Source of the DNA: Pseudodesulfovibrio sp. zrk46
GTDB taxonomy: Bacteria > Desulfobacterota > Desulfovibrionia > Desulfovibrionales > Desulfovibrionaceae
DNA length: 64,000 bases
NCBI RefSeq assembly: GCF_012516435.1
Contig: NZ_CP051216.1
Coordinates: forward strand, 1,366,001-1,430,000
Direction of reading: 5' to 3'
The notes below the pieces were generated by a model that saw only the letters and a program-made list of their open reading frames with translations, made no database searches and had not been told where the DNA came from. Below, piece by piece: positions 37,789 through 46,551 of this stretch. The number at the start of each line of letters is the position of its first letter. Position 1 is the first letter of the stretch. Both the position numbers and the translations under genes were made by a program.

Positions 37789-38361
37789 ATGACTGTCAAG
37801 TTGAAGAGGCGCGGCCGTCCCGGACGGGACGAGGAGGGTCTGAGCGCCGAAGCTATAGTGGATTGTTTCCGGACGACGATGTTGGAGCGTGGCGAGTTGC
37901 CGACCATTAGACAGGTGGCCGAAAAGCTCGATGTCGATCCCATGGCGATCTACCATTATTTCAAGAACAAGGCGGTGCTGCTCGAAGCAGTGGCCGTTTC
38001 TCTGATGGAATCAATTTACCGCCCCACCGGGGCCCGGGAGTGGCAGGAAGAGTTGCGTGAGTTGTGTCGCAGCTATCTCGCGCTGCTTCAGGACCACACC
38101 GGTTTGTTGGAGACCATGCTGTCCATGACCACGATTGGTCCGGCGGAGGTCTTTGCGGAGCGGTTTCAGATAGTGATGCAGCCCCTCGGTCTGAGCGACG
38201 GGGAGCTCAAGAATGCATTGGATTTACTGGCAGATTATCTGCACGGTTTTGCGCTGGCCATGCGCTGCAACTGGAGTAGTGAGGAACTGACCTACGATAT
38301 GCTCGAAGGTCCGCTCTCGTTGTATGTGCGTGGTCTTGAGGTAGAGGCCAAAGCGGCCTAG
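37789..38361 (+). CDS. TetR-family regulator
   Basis: A 190-residue regulator. Helix-turn-helix residues 33-56 are clear (LPTIRQVAEKLDVDPMAIYH, then YFKNKAVLLEAV), preceded by a basic arm (KRRGRPGRDEEG). The C-terminal domain is of the TetR_C type with no obvious ligand. AGGAG lies before the ATG at 37789. A palindromic operator overlaps its promoter, so autoregulation and control of the divergent DHFR-like gene are likely. Confidence 0.92.
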   Translation: MTVKLKRRGRPGRDEEGLSAEAIVDCFRTTMLERGELPTIRQVAEKLDVDPMAIYHYFKNKAVLLEAVAVSLMESIYRPTGAREWQEELRELCRSYLALLQDHTGLLETMLSMTTIGPAEVFAERFQIVMQPLGLSDGELKNALDLLADYLHGFALAMRCNWSSEELTYDMLEGPLSLYVRGLEVEAKAA

Positions 38362-38382
38362 ATCGGCGGCGCAGGGAATGAA

Positions 38383-38418
38383 AAAAGGGGCACGGTTAAC
38401 ACCGTGCCCCTTTTGCTT
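38383..38418. terminator. Bidirectional terminator
   Basis: A 14-bp perfect stem (38383-38396 with 38401-38414) between the converging TetR and DUF2959-like genes, with A- and T-tracts on both sides. Confidence 0.85.
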
Positions 38419-38438
38419 TTTGGATGAAAGTCGCGCTG

Positions 38439-39080
38439 TTATTCCAGCGTCTTGATGAAGGCGTCTGCTTCGGCGATGGACTTCTCCATCTCCTTGATCA
38501 GGGTGTCAACGTCGGAGCGGATGGTGCCCAGCTCGCCTTCCAGTGCAGCGATGGCCTTGGCGTTGAGATTGTGCTTCAGGTAGAGCACCTGATCCTTGAA
38601 GGCTGCCAGTACAGGGTCCATCTTGCTGCTGGCCTTCTTCATGGCGCGGATCAGCTTGTTGTAGCGGGACTTGGTGGCGGTCAGCTTCTGCTGGCTGGAG
38701 CGGCGCAGCTTGGAGCTGGTGTACTGCTGAATTTCCTCGGTCCACTCTTCGAACAGGGCTTCGGCCACGTCCTCGACGGATTCGATGCGGTCACGCACGT
38801 CTTCGGCGCGAGCTTCGCTGACTTCGTACTCGTCGTTGAGGGTGTTGTACTTGTCCTCAAGGTCGCCACCATCGAAATTGACCACGGAACGGTAGCGTTC
38901 AAGGGCGTTCGCAAACTGCTCTTTGGCATCCTGTTGGGATTCGCGGGCGTTCTCCACGCGATCCGCCAGGATTTCACGCTTATCGTATCCGATCTTCTCC
39001 ATGCCTGCGTAGTAGGCCTTCTGACAGCCGAAGGTGAAAAGCAGGGAAAACAGTGTCAGAGACAGGGCCAACCGTTTCAT
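38439..39080 (-). CDS. DUF2959-like lipoprotein, coiled-coil rich
   Basis: A 213-residue predicted lipoprotein: signal peptide [19 protein letters not shown] with lipobox Cys19. The mature part starts with [20 protein letters not shown], characteristic of the DUF2959 family, and is otherwise helical with heptad-like charge patterns, ending in [26 protein letters not shown] lies 6 bases before the ATG at 39080. Function is unknown; the composition suggests an envelope-spanning coiled coil. Confidence 0.85.
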   Translation of the reverse strand: MKRLALSLTLFSLLFTFGCQKAYYAGMEKIGYDKREILADRVENARESQQDAKEQFANALERYRSVVNFDGGDLEDKYNTLNDEYEVSEARAEDVRDRIESVEDVAEALFEEWTEEIQQYTSSKLRRSSQQKLTATKSRYNKLIRAMKKASSKMDPVLAAFKDQVLYLKHNLNAKAIAALEGELGTIRSDVDTLIKEMEKSIAEADAFIKTLE

Positions 39081-39170
39081 ATGGGACTCCTTGGAAAGGG
39101 ATTTCAATTCAGAATGTTGTGGTTTGATACAACAAAGGCGTTCCGTGGGCAATGGCGTGGTTGGGCATGC

Positions 39171-40058
39171 CTATACCTTCAACTCACGATGTGCTCCGGC
39201 CACCAGCGCGTCAGTGAATCGCCCAAGCTCGCCGGACTCGAGATTCCAGCAATGCCAGTGAAGATGAACAGTGAAAGAGTGACCGGGGACAAGGTCAATG
39301 AGTTCGCCACGTTCCACGTATTCATTGGCCTGCTGTGGTGGAAGCATGCCACAGACGAGCCCGCGAGCGATGGTGGGCGCAAACTTCTCTGAAGAGGGCA
39401 GATAGAAGGCGTTGAAGTAGGGAACAGGCTGCCCGAGTGCCTCCTCAAGAAGAATACCGTGCATCAAATCCTTGCGGTTGAAGATGAGGGTAGGGGCCTT
39501 GAGAACCCTCTCTAATGTCAAGCCATCATTGAACCATTTCTCTTTGTAATTCGGAGTGCAATACAAATTGTAAACTTGATCGCCAAGGTACTCGACGCGA
39601 CATCCTTGAAACGGCTCGCTGCGGTCACTGATGCAGCCAAGCACCTCGCCGTCCTTGAGCAGGCGGTGGGTCTGGGCCTGGTCATCCACGGCCAGATCGA
39701 GGAGCACGGGGTTCTCGGCGAGATAATCGCCCACCGCCGGGAAAAACCATGTGGCAAGGGAGTCGGCGTTGATGCCAACGGGAAGAGTGACAAAACCGTC
39801 CTGCTCACGCCCAAAGCCCGGGCCGAGGTCCATCTCTAGCTGACGCACCTGCCGGTAATGCTTGAGCATCTCTCGGCCCGCCGGGGTCGGCTTGGGTGGC
39901 GTGGACCGAACAAGCAGGATGCACCCTGTCTGTTCTTCCAGCAGTTTGACCCGTTGCGATACGGCAGATTGGGTCAGATGCAGCACTTTGGCCGCCTTTT
40001 CAAAGCCGCCTTCACGGGCCACCACGGCAAACGCTTCCACTAATTTGTAATCGAGCAT
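39171..40058 (-). CDS. argP: LysR-family regulator, ArgP/LysG type
   Basis: A 295-residue LysR protein. The HTH (GFEKAAKVLHLTQSAVSQRV) and the ArgP-like features (VGINADSLATWFFPAVGDYL, HSFTVHLHWHCWNLESGEL) are clear. In other bacteria ArgP/LysG activates the lysine/arginine exporter ArgO/LysE in response to the basic amino acids. Here it is divergent from exactly such an exporter, which supports the same wiring. No good ribosome binding site is seen before the ATG, so the start rests on homology. Confidence 0.9.
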   Translation of the reverse strand: MLDYKLVEAFAVVAREGGFEKAAKVLHLTQSAVSQRVKLLEEQTGCILLVRSTPPKPTPAGREMLKHYRQVRQLEMDLGPGFGREQDGFVTLPVGINADSLATWFFPAVGDYLAENPVLLDLAVDDQAQTHRLLKDGEVLGCISDRSEPFQGCRVEYLGDQVYNLYCTPNYKEKWFNDGLTLERVLKAPTLIFNRKDLMHGILLEEALGQPVPYFNAFYLPSSEKFAPTIARGLVCGMLPPQQANEYVERGELIDLVPGHSFTVHLHWHCWNLESGELGRFTDALVAGAHRELKV

Positions 40059-40149
40059 GATCGATTATTAGCAAAACTTATGCAGCATGAAAACAATTAG
40101 CTTCACATAGGTCCGGGGGATGCATAGAAAGGGGGCAACGGAGGAATCA

Positions 40150-40761
40150 ATGACACCATTCATACAGGGATTCGGCATGGGCGGCGGGCTGATCGTCGCC
40201 ATTGGAGCACAGAACGCATTTGTTCTGACGCAGAGCGTGCGACGCAATCACCATCTGGCGGTGGCCGCGCTGTGCATCGTGTGCGACATGGTCATGATCA
40301 GCTTGGGCGTAACAGGCGTGGGGGCCATGGTTGCGAGCAACCCGACACTGGCTACGATCGCCACATGGGGCGGAGCCGCGTTCCTGTCGTGGTACGGCTT
40401 CAACTCCTTCATGTCCGCCATTCGGGGCGGTTCATTGGAAGCGAGCGGCGAGGCAGGTAAAACCCTCAGGCACACCCTGATGCTGACCTTGGCCGTGACC
40501 CTCCTGAACCCCCATTTCTACCTCGACACCATCGTCTTGATGGGATCGATTTCAGGGCAGTTCCCGGTGCCAGAAAGATACGTCTTCGGCATGGGCGCGA
40601 TCACTGCTTCCATCTGCTGGTTCATCAGTCTCAGCCTCGGCGGCCAGATGCTTGCTCCGGTCTTCAAACGCGAAATCACATGGCGAATCCTGGACGGCAT
40701 CGTCTGTCTGACCATGTGGGGCATCGCAGCCAGCCTGGTGCGAAGCGCACTAAGTGCATAG
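40150..40761 (+). CDS. LysE/ArgO-family amino-acid exporter
   Basis: A 203-residue, six-helix exporter. The family motif GGGLIVAIGAQNAFVLTQSV opens the protein and LLNPHFYLDTIVLMGSIS is the second signature. It should export lysine or arginine through the inner membrane. GGAGG with 5-base spacing marks the ATG at 40150; a longer frame to 40120 is rejected. It is divergent from the ArgP-like regulator 91 bp away, which is its expected activator. Confidence 0.92.
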   Translation: MTPFIQGFGMGGGLIVAIGAQNAFVLTQSVRRNHHLAVAALCIVCDMVMISLGVTGVGAMVASNPTLATIATWGGAAFLSWYGFNSFMSAIRGGSLEASGEAGKTLRHTLMLTLAVTLLNPHFYLDTIVLMGSISGQFPVPERYVFGMGAITASICWFISLSLGGQMLAPVFKREITWRILDGIVCLTMWGIAASLVRSALSA

Positions 40762-40848
40762 CCAGCTATGTAATGAGTAGGCGGTGGATGAATAGTAAGC
40801 TATCTAAATTTGCATTAGCCTAGAAATATTCACTTTAAAGCCAAAGCC

Positions 40849-40938
40849 TCGCCGAAGGCGAAAACGGGTTTCCAAAGGGCATAACCCTTTGGCCGCCGGA
40901 GGCGAAGTCACCTGAAAATGCCGCCCGAAAGGGCGGCT
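40849..40938. repeat. Hairpin cluster, likely repetitive element plus terminator
   Basis: Within 90 bp occur CCTCGCCGAAGGCG, CCAAAGGG-CATAA-CCCTTTGG (40873-40893), GCCGCCGGAGGC and GCCGCCC-GAAA-GGGCGGC (40920-40937). The last, with its T-tract on the minus strand, can terminate the Cys-rich gene. The CCAAAGG..CCTTTGG element is shared with the repeat at 12265-12285. Confidence 0.6.
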
Positions 40939-40958
40939 TCCTAATCTGATTTCAGCCT

Positions 40959-41243
40959 CTACTCTTCTTCCTTCTCCCGCCCCATCACAAACAACGCCTC
41001 CCAGTTGAGGGGCATGAGATTTTGCCTGTTCTTCCACTGCAGATAGTCCCATCCGTCGTCGGGGATGTTGCGCACGGCCACCTTGTTGATGAACTGCTTT
41101 CCGTCGTCTCCACAACACTTGCAGGCCCAACCGCAGATGTCACAGGTGCAGCCGCCAGTCTTGATCATCTCCTTGGCCGTGCCCGAGTTGTCGCAACAGG
41201 CATCGCAAAGACGCAGATATCCGGGATCGATGTTGTCAGTCAT
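40959..41243 (-). CDS. Small cysteine-rich protein
   Basis: A 94-residue cytosolic protein. Ten cysteines cluster in the first 45 residues: CDACCDN, then CTCDICGWACKCCGDDGKQF, a pattern suited to zinc or an Fe-S cluster. The rest is Trp-rich and acidic and ends GREKEEE. I do not recognise the family. Ribosome binding sites are poor at both possible starts (41243 and 41288). I prefer 41243 because the first codons of the longer form look non-coding. No operon partner; the CULT-domain gene is divergent. Confidence 0.65.
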   Translation of the reverse strand: MTDNIDPGYLRLCDACCDNSGTAKEMIKTGGCTCDICGWACKCCGDDGKQFINKVAVRNIPDDGWDYLQWKNRQNLMPLNWEALFVMGREKEEE

Positions 41244-41336
41244 AAGTAGGAAGTAGGCGTGAGGTTGGAGAGGGTCAAGAGCGAACATGCTTCATTTTCC
41301 CGCTAAGCTGGCGTATATATCGAAAAGGAGCGCGCC

Positions 41337-41777
41337 ATGCAGACCCAAGAATCACATCGTGAGATCATAGAGTACCTGTTCTTCAAGGACGCCATTGACG
41401 GCGGCGGTGCTGATGTGGACCTCGATGAAAAGACTGAATCCACCAGAGGAAACGGTGGGCGCAAACTCGTCTGCAAGCTCTGCCATAGCGTGATCACACG
41501 ACCTGATCTGGCCATGGAAGTAGACGGAAAACACCGGCACGTCTTTTTCAACCCGCACGGATACGTCTTTGAACTTGGCTGCTTTGCCTCGGCCAAAAAT
41601 ATCACCCCTTCGGGGCCCAAAACTGACGAATTCACGTGGTTTCCGGGTTATACATGGCAGGTGGTTGCGTGCTCGCATTGCGCCTCGTTGCTCGGCTGGC
41701 GCTATACCGGGGATAACGGCGGCTTCTACGGTCTCATCACTACCGCACTGATAGAAAAGGAAGGGCGGAAGGCGTAG
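41337..41777 (+). CDS. CULT-domain (cereblon-like) protein
   Basis: A 146-residue protein whose second half matches the CULT fold, the ligand-binding domain of eukaryotic cereblon: zinc pairs CKLC (about residue 46) and CSHC (about residue 112), HVFFNPHGYVFELGCF, then EFTWFPGYTWQVVACSHCAS and LLGWRYTGDNGGFYGLIT. Two Trp (YTW and LGW) and a Tyr line up with the aromatic cage that holds glutarimides in cereblon and in bacterial CULT proteins. The natural ligand is unknown; uridine-like and cyclic imide binding has been reported for relatives. GGAG precedes the ATG. It abuts the converging outer-membrane gene with no gap. Confidence 0.85.
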   Translation: MQTQESHREIIEYLFFKDAIDGGGADVDLDEKTESTRGNGGRKLVCKLCHSVITRPDLAMEVDGKHRHVFFNPHGYVFELGCFASAKNITPSGPKTDEFTWFPGYTWQVVACSHCASLLGWRYTGDNGGFYGLITTALIEKEGRKA

Positions 41778-42935
41778 CTAGTTTTCCTTAGATTCCTGCT
41801 GCTTTTGCTGCTCCATGAAATGCTCATGCGCTTCCTGGAGGGATTTGTCGCGGTCTTCGCGCGCCTTGGTCTCGAGGCTCTTCTGCTTACGCGTGAAGGC
41901 AGAGGTGAACTCGTGCACGTCGGTGTGGCCGAAGATGAAATTGAAATCGAGGCTGATACCGGGATCGACGCGCCAGTCGGTGCTGTCGTTCTGGACGATC
42001 TTGGGAACGAGGTCGGTGTAAAACCAGTCGCGCCATTGCTGACGGTATTTGACCTCATAGCGGATCGTATCCAGATAGGTCGACCGGCCCGGGCGTGACG
42101 TGTAGCCAGTGGAGATCTGGTACTGAATCGCGCGGCGGGTCGTCAGATATTGATATAGCGAGTAATCCACATCGTAATAGACGTTGGGCGTTTCATGCTT
42201 GAGGAGCACCGAGCCGGAGGCGCGGGCAAAGAATTTGTGGGAAATGGGCCAGTCCGCATCCAGCTGTGATTTGAACTCAAGACCATCGTCCGTATAGTAG
42301 CGGAACCGTTGCGTGGCGCGTAAATCCCAGTTCTTCTGCTCCCAGAGTTCGACCCATTTGAAGGTGGCGTAGGGGACAATGCCGATATTGCGGAACCGTA
42401 CACCGCCGCCGAATCCGACATTACGGGTGCGGGTCTGCTTGAAGAAGGTGCTGACGCCCATGTAGGCATTGCGTTCGTCGCGGCCACTGTCTCTGCGCTC
42501 GAGGTCCTCCATGGGAGTGGAGCCGTATTTGTCTTCTGCGTCGGGATCGCCGCCGAAGTTCACGAGCCAGCGCTCGGTGTTGGGCAGCAGTAGGCGTATG
42601 TCTACGTAAGAATTGAAAGAAAGACCGTTGCGGTCAAGGATTGGGGAACCGCGAAGGCGGATATACGTTTTGTTTGAAGTGGTGGAAAAACGTTCGTCGT
42701 CAAAGAAGGAGTCCATATAGGAAGCTGTCGAGGTGATTCGCCGGGACCATTTTTCATGGGTCTGTTCCGCTTCGTCGTTGGCGGCTTCCCCTTCGGAAAG
42801 GGTCTCCTCGGGAACCATTTCGCCGCCGGGCTCTGTGAGCTCTTCGGCCACGGCTGTTCCTGCGCACAGGGTCAATACTGTGACGAGCAAGGCGGCCCAG
42901 AGCCGCAAATATGGAGTTTGTTCCGCTTTTGACAT
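41778..42935 (-). CDS. Predicted outer-membrane beta-barrel protein
   Basis: A 385-residue secreted protein (signal ALLVTVLTLCAGTAVA). After an acidic linker the sequence is a run of amphipathic strands with alternating aromatics (RFRYYTDDGLEFKSQLDADW, YYDVDYSLYQYLTTRR), as in porin-like barrels. A charged helical tail of about 45 residues closes it (EHFMEQQKQQESKEN), unlike classical barrels, which end in Phe. I do not recognise the exact family and name no substrate. AGGGA lies just before the ATG. It converges head-on with the CULT gene. Confidence 0.75.
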   Translation of the reverse strand: MSKAEQTPYLRLWAALLVTVLTLCAGTAVAEELTEPGGEMVPEETLSEGEAANDEAEQTHEKWSRRITSTASYMDSFFDDERFSTTSNKTYIRLRGSPILDRNGLSFNSYVDIRLLLPNTERWLVNFGGDPDAEDKYGSTPMEDLERRDSGRDERNAYMGVSTFFKQTRTRNVGFGGGVRFRNIGIVPYATFKWVELWEQKNWDLRATQRFRYYTDDGLEFKSQLDADWPISHKFFARASGSVLLKHETPNVYYDVDYSLYQYLTTRRAIQYQISTGYTSRPGRSTYLDTIRYEVKYRQQWRDWFYTDLVPKIVQNDSTDWRVDPGISLDFNFIFGHTDVHEFTSAFTRKQKSLETKAREDRDKSLQEAHEHFMEQQKQQESKEN

Positions 42936-43039
42936 GGAAAGTCCCTGAAATCCTTCTCCACTTTCTTTTAATCAGCATGTATGCTGCTGGTTGTCAATTG
43001 ATCGATATGCGGTAACAGATTGTCCGCAGTGGAGGGATT

Positions 43040-43831
43040 ATGCCGGAATTGTCCATGGAACCGCTCAGGGAATGGTTCGAAACGCACGTAGATCACTATC
43101 GCAACGAGGCGGGTGAAGCGTCCGAGATGGTGGAGCTGAAACACCAACACACCTTTCGGGTGATGACCCATGCCCGCGCCATCCGCAAGGAGTGGGGTGC
43201 CTCCGACGAGATGAGCTTTGCCCTGGATGCGGCGGCCCTGCTGCATGACGTCGGTCGATTCCCTCAAGTGGTGCGCCGCAAGACATACGACGACATGGAA
43301 GGTTACAACCACGCCGTGGAAGGGGAGAAAATCCTCAGTGAAGCCGGGGTGCTTGATTATCTGCCCGACCATATTGGCGAGGTCGTTCTGACCGCGGTAA
43401 AACATCATAATCTTGGCGTATTACCCGGCAATCTGGCCCCGGATGCCCGTCTGGTCACAGAGGCGGTACGCGACGCGGACAAGATGGATGCCATCCGCAA
43501 TATCCTTCGCTGTCTGAGTCCGGATGCATTGCAGGGCAAAGCCCTCAAGAGTGGCATGTCGTGGGATGACAACGAGGTCTCGCCTGTGGTGTTCAAGGCT
43601 GCCATGAACCGTCAGCTCGTGGCCTTTGAGGCCATCAAATGGTCCAACGATTTCATCCTGTTCGTCTGTTGCTGGCTCTATGACCTGCATTACAACTACA
43701 GTTACCGTCATCTATCGGAGTCGGGAAAGTTCGAGACCTTGCTGAGCAAGTTGCCGGATAACGGACAGTTTGCAGAACTCAAAGAGCAATTCCGTTCAGA
43801 CCTCGACTGGATAGAGAAACGGAGCCGCTAG
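43040..43831 (+). CDS. HD-domain metal-dependent phosphohydrolase
   Basis: A 263-residue protein with the HD superfamily ligands: KHQHTFRVMTHA (His), ALLHDVGRFPQV (HD pair, about residue 76), HAVEGEKIL and the distal Asp in AVRDADKMDAIRNIL. Substrate class is unclear; relatives hydrolyse nucleotides. GGAGG lies directly before the ATG. It is followed 41 bases later by the YigZ gene and then a hypothetical gene up to a terminator at 45035, so three genes may share one transcript. Confidence 0.87.
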   Translation: MPELSMEPLREWFETHVDHYRNEAGEASEMVELKHQHTFRVMTHARAIRKEWGASDEMSFALDAAALLHDVGRFPQVVRRKTYDDMEGYNHAVEGEKILSEAGVLDYLPDHIGEVVLTAVKHHNLGVLPGNLAPDARLVTEAVRDADKMDAIRNILRCLSPDALQGKALKSGMSWDDNEVSPVVFKAAMNRQLVAFEAIKWSNDFILFVCCWLYDLHYNYSYRHLSESGKFETLLSKLPDNGQFAELKEQFRSDLDWIEKRSR

Positions 43832-43872
43832 TCGGCTTGACCCGTCAAAGCTCTGCGGGCTAAACCCACTCC

Positions 43873-44484
43873 ATGTCCAAGCGATATCTCATCCCTGCGG
43901 CCACCCACCGGGTGGAAGATTCCATCAAACGGAGCCGTTTCATCTCCACGGCGGCTCATACTCCGGATGGCGAGAGCGCCAAGGCGTTCATCGCTGAGAT
44001 CAAAGAAGAATTTCCCGACGCCACCCACAACTGCTGGGCCTTTGCGGCCGGTCCCCCCGGCGATACGGCGCAGGTGGGCATGAGCGATGACGGTGAACCT
44101 CACGGTACGGCGGGCAAGCCTATGCTGAATACGCTGCTGCACGGCGAAGTGGGCGAGGTCAGCGTTGTTGTGACCCGATATTTCGGCGGAACAAAGCTCG
44201 GAACCGGCGGTCTGGTGCGCGCTTATTCGTCCATGGTCAATCTGGTGCTGGAATCCCTGCCCACCAAGGAGAAGGTCGATACCGTCACGGTGGTGGCGAC
44301 CATTCCATATCAGGCGGTGACGCTGTTCAAACGGATGTTGCCGGAGTTCGAGGTGGAAGTGGATGAAGAAATGTTCACGGACGAGGCTGCCTTTGAGTTG
44401 ACCATGCCTGAGGAGCATTTATCCAATTTTACCGAACGGTTGTCAGAGATGACGGACGGTCGTGGCAGAGTCGTTTCGAAATGA
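43873..44484 (+). CDS. yigZ: YigZ/IMPACT-family protein
   Basis: A 203-residue protein. The UPF0029 N-terminal domain has SRFISTAAHTPDGESAKAFI, THNCWAFAAG, DDGEPHGTAGKPML and VVTRYFGGTKLGTGGLVRAY, which are the family's most conserved stretches. The C-terminal DUF1949 domain (ATIPYQAVTLFKRMLPEFEV) has a ferredoxin-like fold. YigZ is linked to translation or nucleotide quality control but its reaction is unknown. It follows the HD-domain gene with little space. Confidence 0.93.
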   Translation: MSKRYLIPAATHRVEDSIKRSRFISTAAHTPDGESAKAFIAEIKEEFPDATHNCWAFAAGPPGDTAQVGMSDDGEPHGTAGKPMLNTLLHGEVGEVSVVVTRYFGGTKLGTGGLVRAYSSMVNLVLESLPTKEKVDTVTVVATIPYQAVTLFKRMLPEFEVEVDEEMFTDEAAFELTMPEEHLSNFTERLSEMTDGRGRVVSK

Positions 44485-44567
44485 TTTTCGTTTGCGGGTT
44501 GCCATGGGCCGCAAAAGTGGGCTAGGCTAAAGGTAGTACAAATAACTACAAACCTACTTCACGCTCT

Positions 44568-45023
44568 ATGTCTGCACACAAGCTTCGCGCCATCTACAAG
44601 CAACTTAATGATAAGATAGACAAAGCCAGGGAAGAGGCGTTGTTTGAGATCAAGGAACTCAAGACTGACCTCAACGAACTGCAACGACACTATTCCGGGC
44701 GTAAAAAAGTGACAGATATCCAGCCGGATGACGTGATCCGGTCGGCCTACGATATCTCCCAGCGAATGCGGGAAATCGCCAAGCGGCAGGAGATTCTGGC
44801 CGAAATGGAAGACGTGGCGGCGGAAGCGGATGCCCTTGAGTACCTTGAGTCACGGGGCGCCAAGCTGCTGACTCGACCTGTCGGGTGGCATTTTCAGACG
44901 GCCAAGGAGCGCTTCCTGCTCCATGAGGCCGATGCGGTGGAGGCGGCTGCCGAATTGCGCAAGCTGCTGGCTGCGGGCAAGCGGTTGAAGAAGCCCAAGA
45001 AACGTAAAAAGGTCGCTAAATAA
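44568..45023 (+). CDS. Hypothetical coiled-coil protein
   Basis: A 151-residue basic protein I do not recognise. Residues 1-95 are predicted helix with heptad-like spacing (KAREEALFEIKELKTDLNEL, ISQRMREIAKRQEILAEMED). The tail is strongly basic (KRLKKPKKRKKVAK). That tail could bind nucleic acid. The ribosome binding site is weak. It lies 83 bases after yigZ and just before a strong terminator. Confidence 0.65.
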   Translation: MSAHKLRAIYKQLNDKIDKAREEALFEIKELKTDLNELQRHYSGRKKVTDIQPDDVIRSAYDISQRMREIAKRQEILAEMEDVAAEADALEYLESRGAKLLTRPVGWHFQTAKERFLLHEADAVEAAAELRKLLAAGKRLKKPKKRKKVAK

Positions 45024-45034
45024 GTGAAATCGAA

Positions 45035-45075
45035 ATGGCCCGCCTTGACTTTTCCAAGGCGGGCCATAGTTTTTC
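45035..45075 (+). terminator. Strong terminator
   Basis: A 13-bp perfect stem (45035-45047 with 45055-45067) and a T-tract. It closes the HD-domain / yigZ / hypothetical run, and the LemA gene starts 44 bases later. Confidence 0.85.
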
Positions 45076-45110
45076 TAAAATCTGAACCCATAACATATGG
45101 ATACCAAGCA

Positions 45111-45710
45111 ATGATCAAACGTATTTCCATGGCCCTTATTGCTATTATGATGACCATGTCCCTGGCCGGTTGCGGCTACAACTCCATGCAGCAGCAGGAA
45201 GAAGAAGTCTTTGCCGCCTGGGGTAATCTGGAAGCCGCGCTTCAGCGTCGTTCCGACCTGATCCCCAACCTGGTGGAGACCGTCAAGGCTGCCGCAGCCC
45301 ATGAGAAGGATACCCTTCAGGCCGTGGTCGAAGCCCGCGCCAAGGCCAACCAGACCAAGATCTCTCCGGACATGCTTGGCGACAAGCAGGCTCTGGCCAA
45401 GTTTCAGGCCGCGCAGGGCGGACTTTCCTCTGCGCTGTCCCGTCTGATGGTCGTGGTGGAACGCTACCCCGATATCAAGGCCAACCAGAACTATCTCGGC
45501 CTGCAGCATCAGCTGGAAGGCACGGAGAACCGTATCAATGTGGCGCGTCAGCGTTACAACGACGCGGTCAAGCAGTTCAACTCCATGATCCGCTCCTTCC
45601 CCAACTCCCTGACCAACTCCGTGATGCTGAATCTGGAGCGTAAGGAATTCTTCACCGCCGATCCCGGTGCCAAGGATGCCCCGAAGGTCAACTTCGGTTC
45701 TTCCTCCTAG
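45111..45710 (+). CDS. lemA: LemA-family lipoprotein
   Basis: A 199-residue LemA protein: a hydrophobic N-terminus with a lipobox-like LAGC (Cys18), then the family motif [20 protein letters not shown] and [15 protein letters not shown], and helical [20 protein letters not shown]. Family members sit in the inner membrane with a helical bundle. Start at 45111 chosen because the longer frame to 45024 runs into the terminator. It is the first of three genes (LemA, TPM, TPM), a common conserved trio. Confidence 0.93.
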   Translation: MIKRISMALIAIMMTMSLAGCGYNSMQQQEEEVFAAWGNLEAALQRRSDLIPNLVETVKAAAAHEKDTLQAVVEARAKANQTKISPDMLGDKQALAKFQAAQGGLSSALSRLMVVVERYPDIKANQNYLGLQHQLEGTENRINVARQRYNDAVKQFNSMIRSFPNSLTNSVMLNLERKEFFTADPGAKDAPKVNFGSSS

Positions 45711-45722
45711 TGGGAGCGTACC

Positions 45723-46535
45723 GTGCGTAAAACACTCATCGCCGTCCCTGCGGCGGCGCTCATTCTACTCCTCGCCACCAGCGCAATGGCCTTGGACGTG
45801 CCCCCGTACAAGGGGTACGTCAACGACCTTGCCGGGATGATGACCCCGGCTGCGCGTCAGGCTCTGGAGACCCAATTGGGCCAGTTGGACAAGTCGGACT
45901 CCACGCAGGTGGCGGTCCTGACCGTGCCGTCACTGGAAGGTGATGCCATCACTGAGTTCTCCATCCGCGTGGTTGACGCCTGGAAGATCGGTCAGAAGGG
46001 CTCGGACAACGGCGTCCTTCTGCTGGTCAGTAAAGGGGATCGGAAGATCCGCATTGAAGTAGGGTACGGCCTCGAAGGCGTACTTACGGATGTGCTGGCC
46101 GGGCAGATCATCACCAACGTCATAGCCCCCAAGTTCAAGGCGGGAGACATTGACGGCGGCTTCATCGACGGTGTTACCGCCATCGGCGGCGCTGTCCGTG
46201 GTGAATATACGGCAGCTCCGGTCAAGAAACGTGGTAGCAGACGTGGTGTGTTGCCGCTCATCGTGATTCCCATGATCGTCTTCATCGCGATCACGGAAAT
46301 GTTCGGCAGACGTCGCCGTCGCGGCCACGTGGTGGACGAACGCGCGGCCAAGATGCATCATCCTCATGGCTCCGGACTCGGTTCCACGGCTTCGACCCTT
46401 TTCTTCCTCTCCATGCTGAGCGGCGGCCATCGTGGCGGCGGCTTCGGCGGAGGCGGCGGATTTGGTGACGGCGGTGGATTCGGCGGTTTCGGTGGCGGTG
46501 GCTTCGGCGGCGGTGGTGCCGGCGGAGACTGGTAG
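45723..46535 (+). CDS. TPM-domain protein (YgcG type) with Gly-rich tail
   Basis: A 270-residue exported protein: signal RKTLIAVPAAALILLLATSA, then a TPM domain with VNDLAGMMTPAARQALETQL and VLLLVSKGDRKIRIEVGYGL. A transmembrane helix (GVLPLIVIPMIVFIAITEMF, about residue 185) follows, and the tail is almost pure glycine and phenylalanine. TPM proteins are linked to photosystem repair in plants and to unknown envelope roles in bacteria. It starts with GTG at 45723, 12 bases after lemA, and is part of the same operon. Confidence 0.92.
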   Translation: MRKTLIAVPAAALILLLATSAMALDVPPYKGYVNDLAGMMTPAARQALETQLGQLDKSDSTQVAVLTVPSLEGDAITEFSIRVVDAWKIGQKGSDNGVLLLVSKGDRKIRIEVGYGLEGVLTDVLAGQIITNVIAPKFKAGDIDGGFIDGVTAIGGAVRGEYTAAPVKKRGSRRGVLPLIVIPMIVFIAITEMFGRRRRRGHVVDERAAKMHHPHGSGLGSTASTLFFLSMLSGGHRGGGFGGGGGFGDGGGFGGFGGGGFGGGGAGGDW

Positions 46536-46551
46536 GCAAAAGGATTATATA

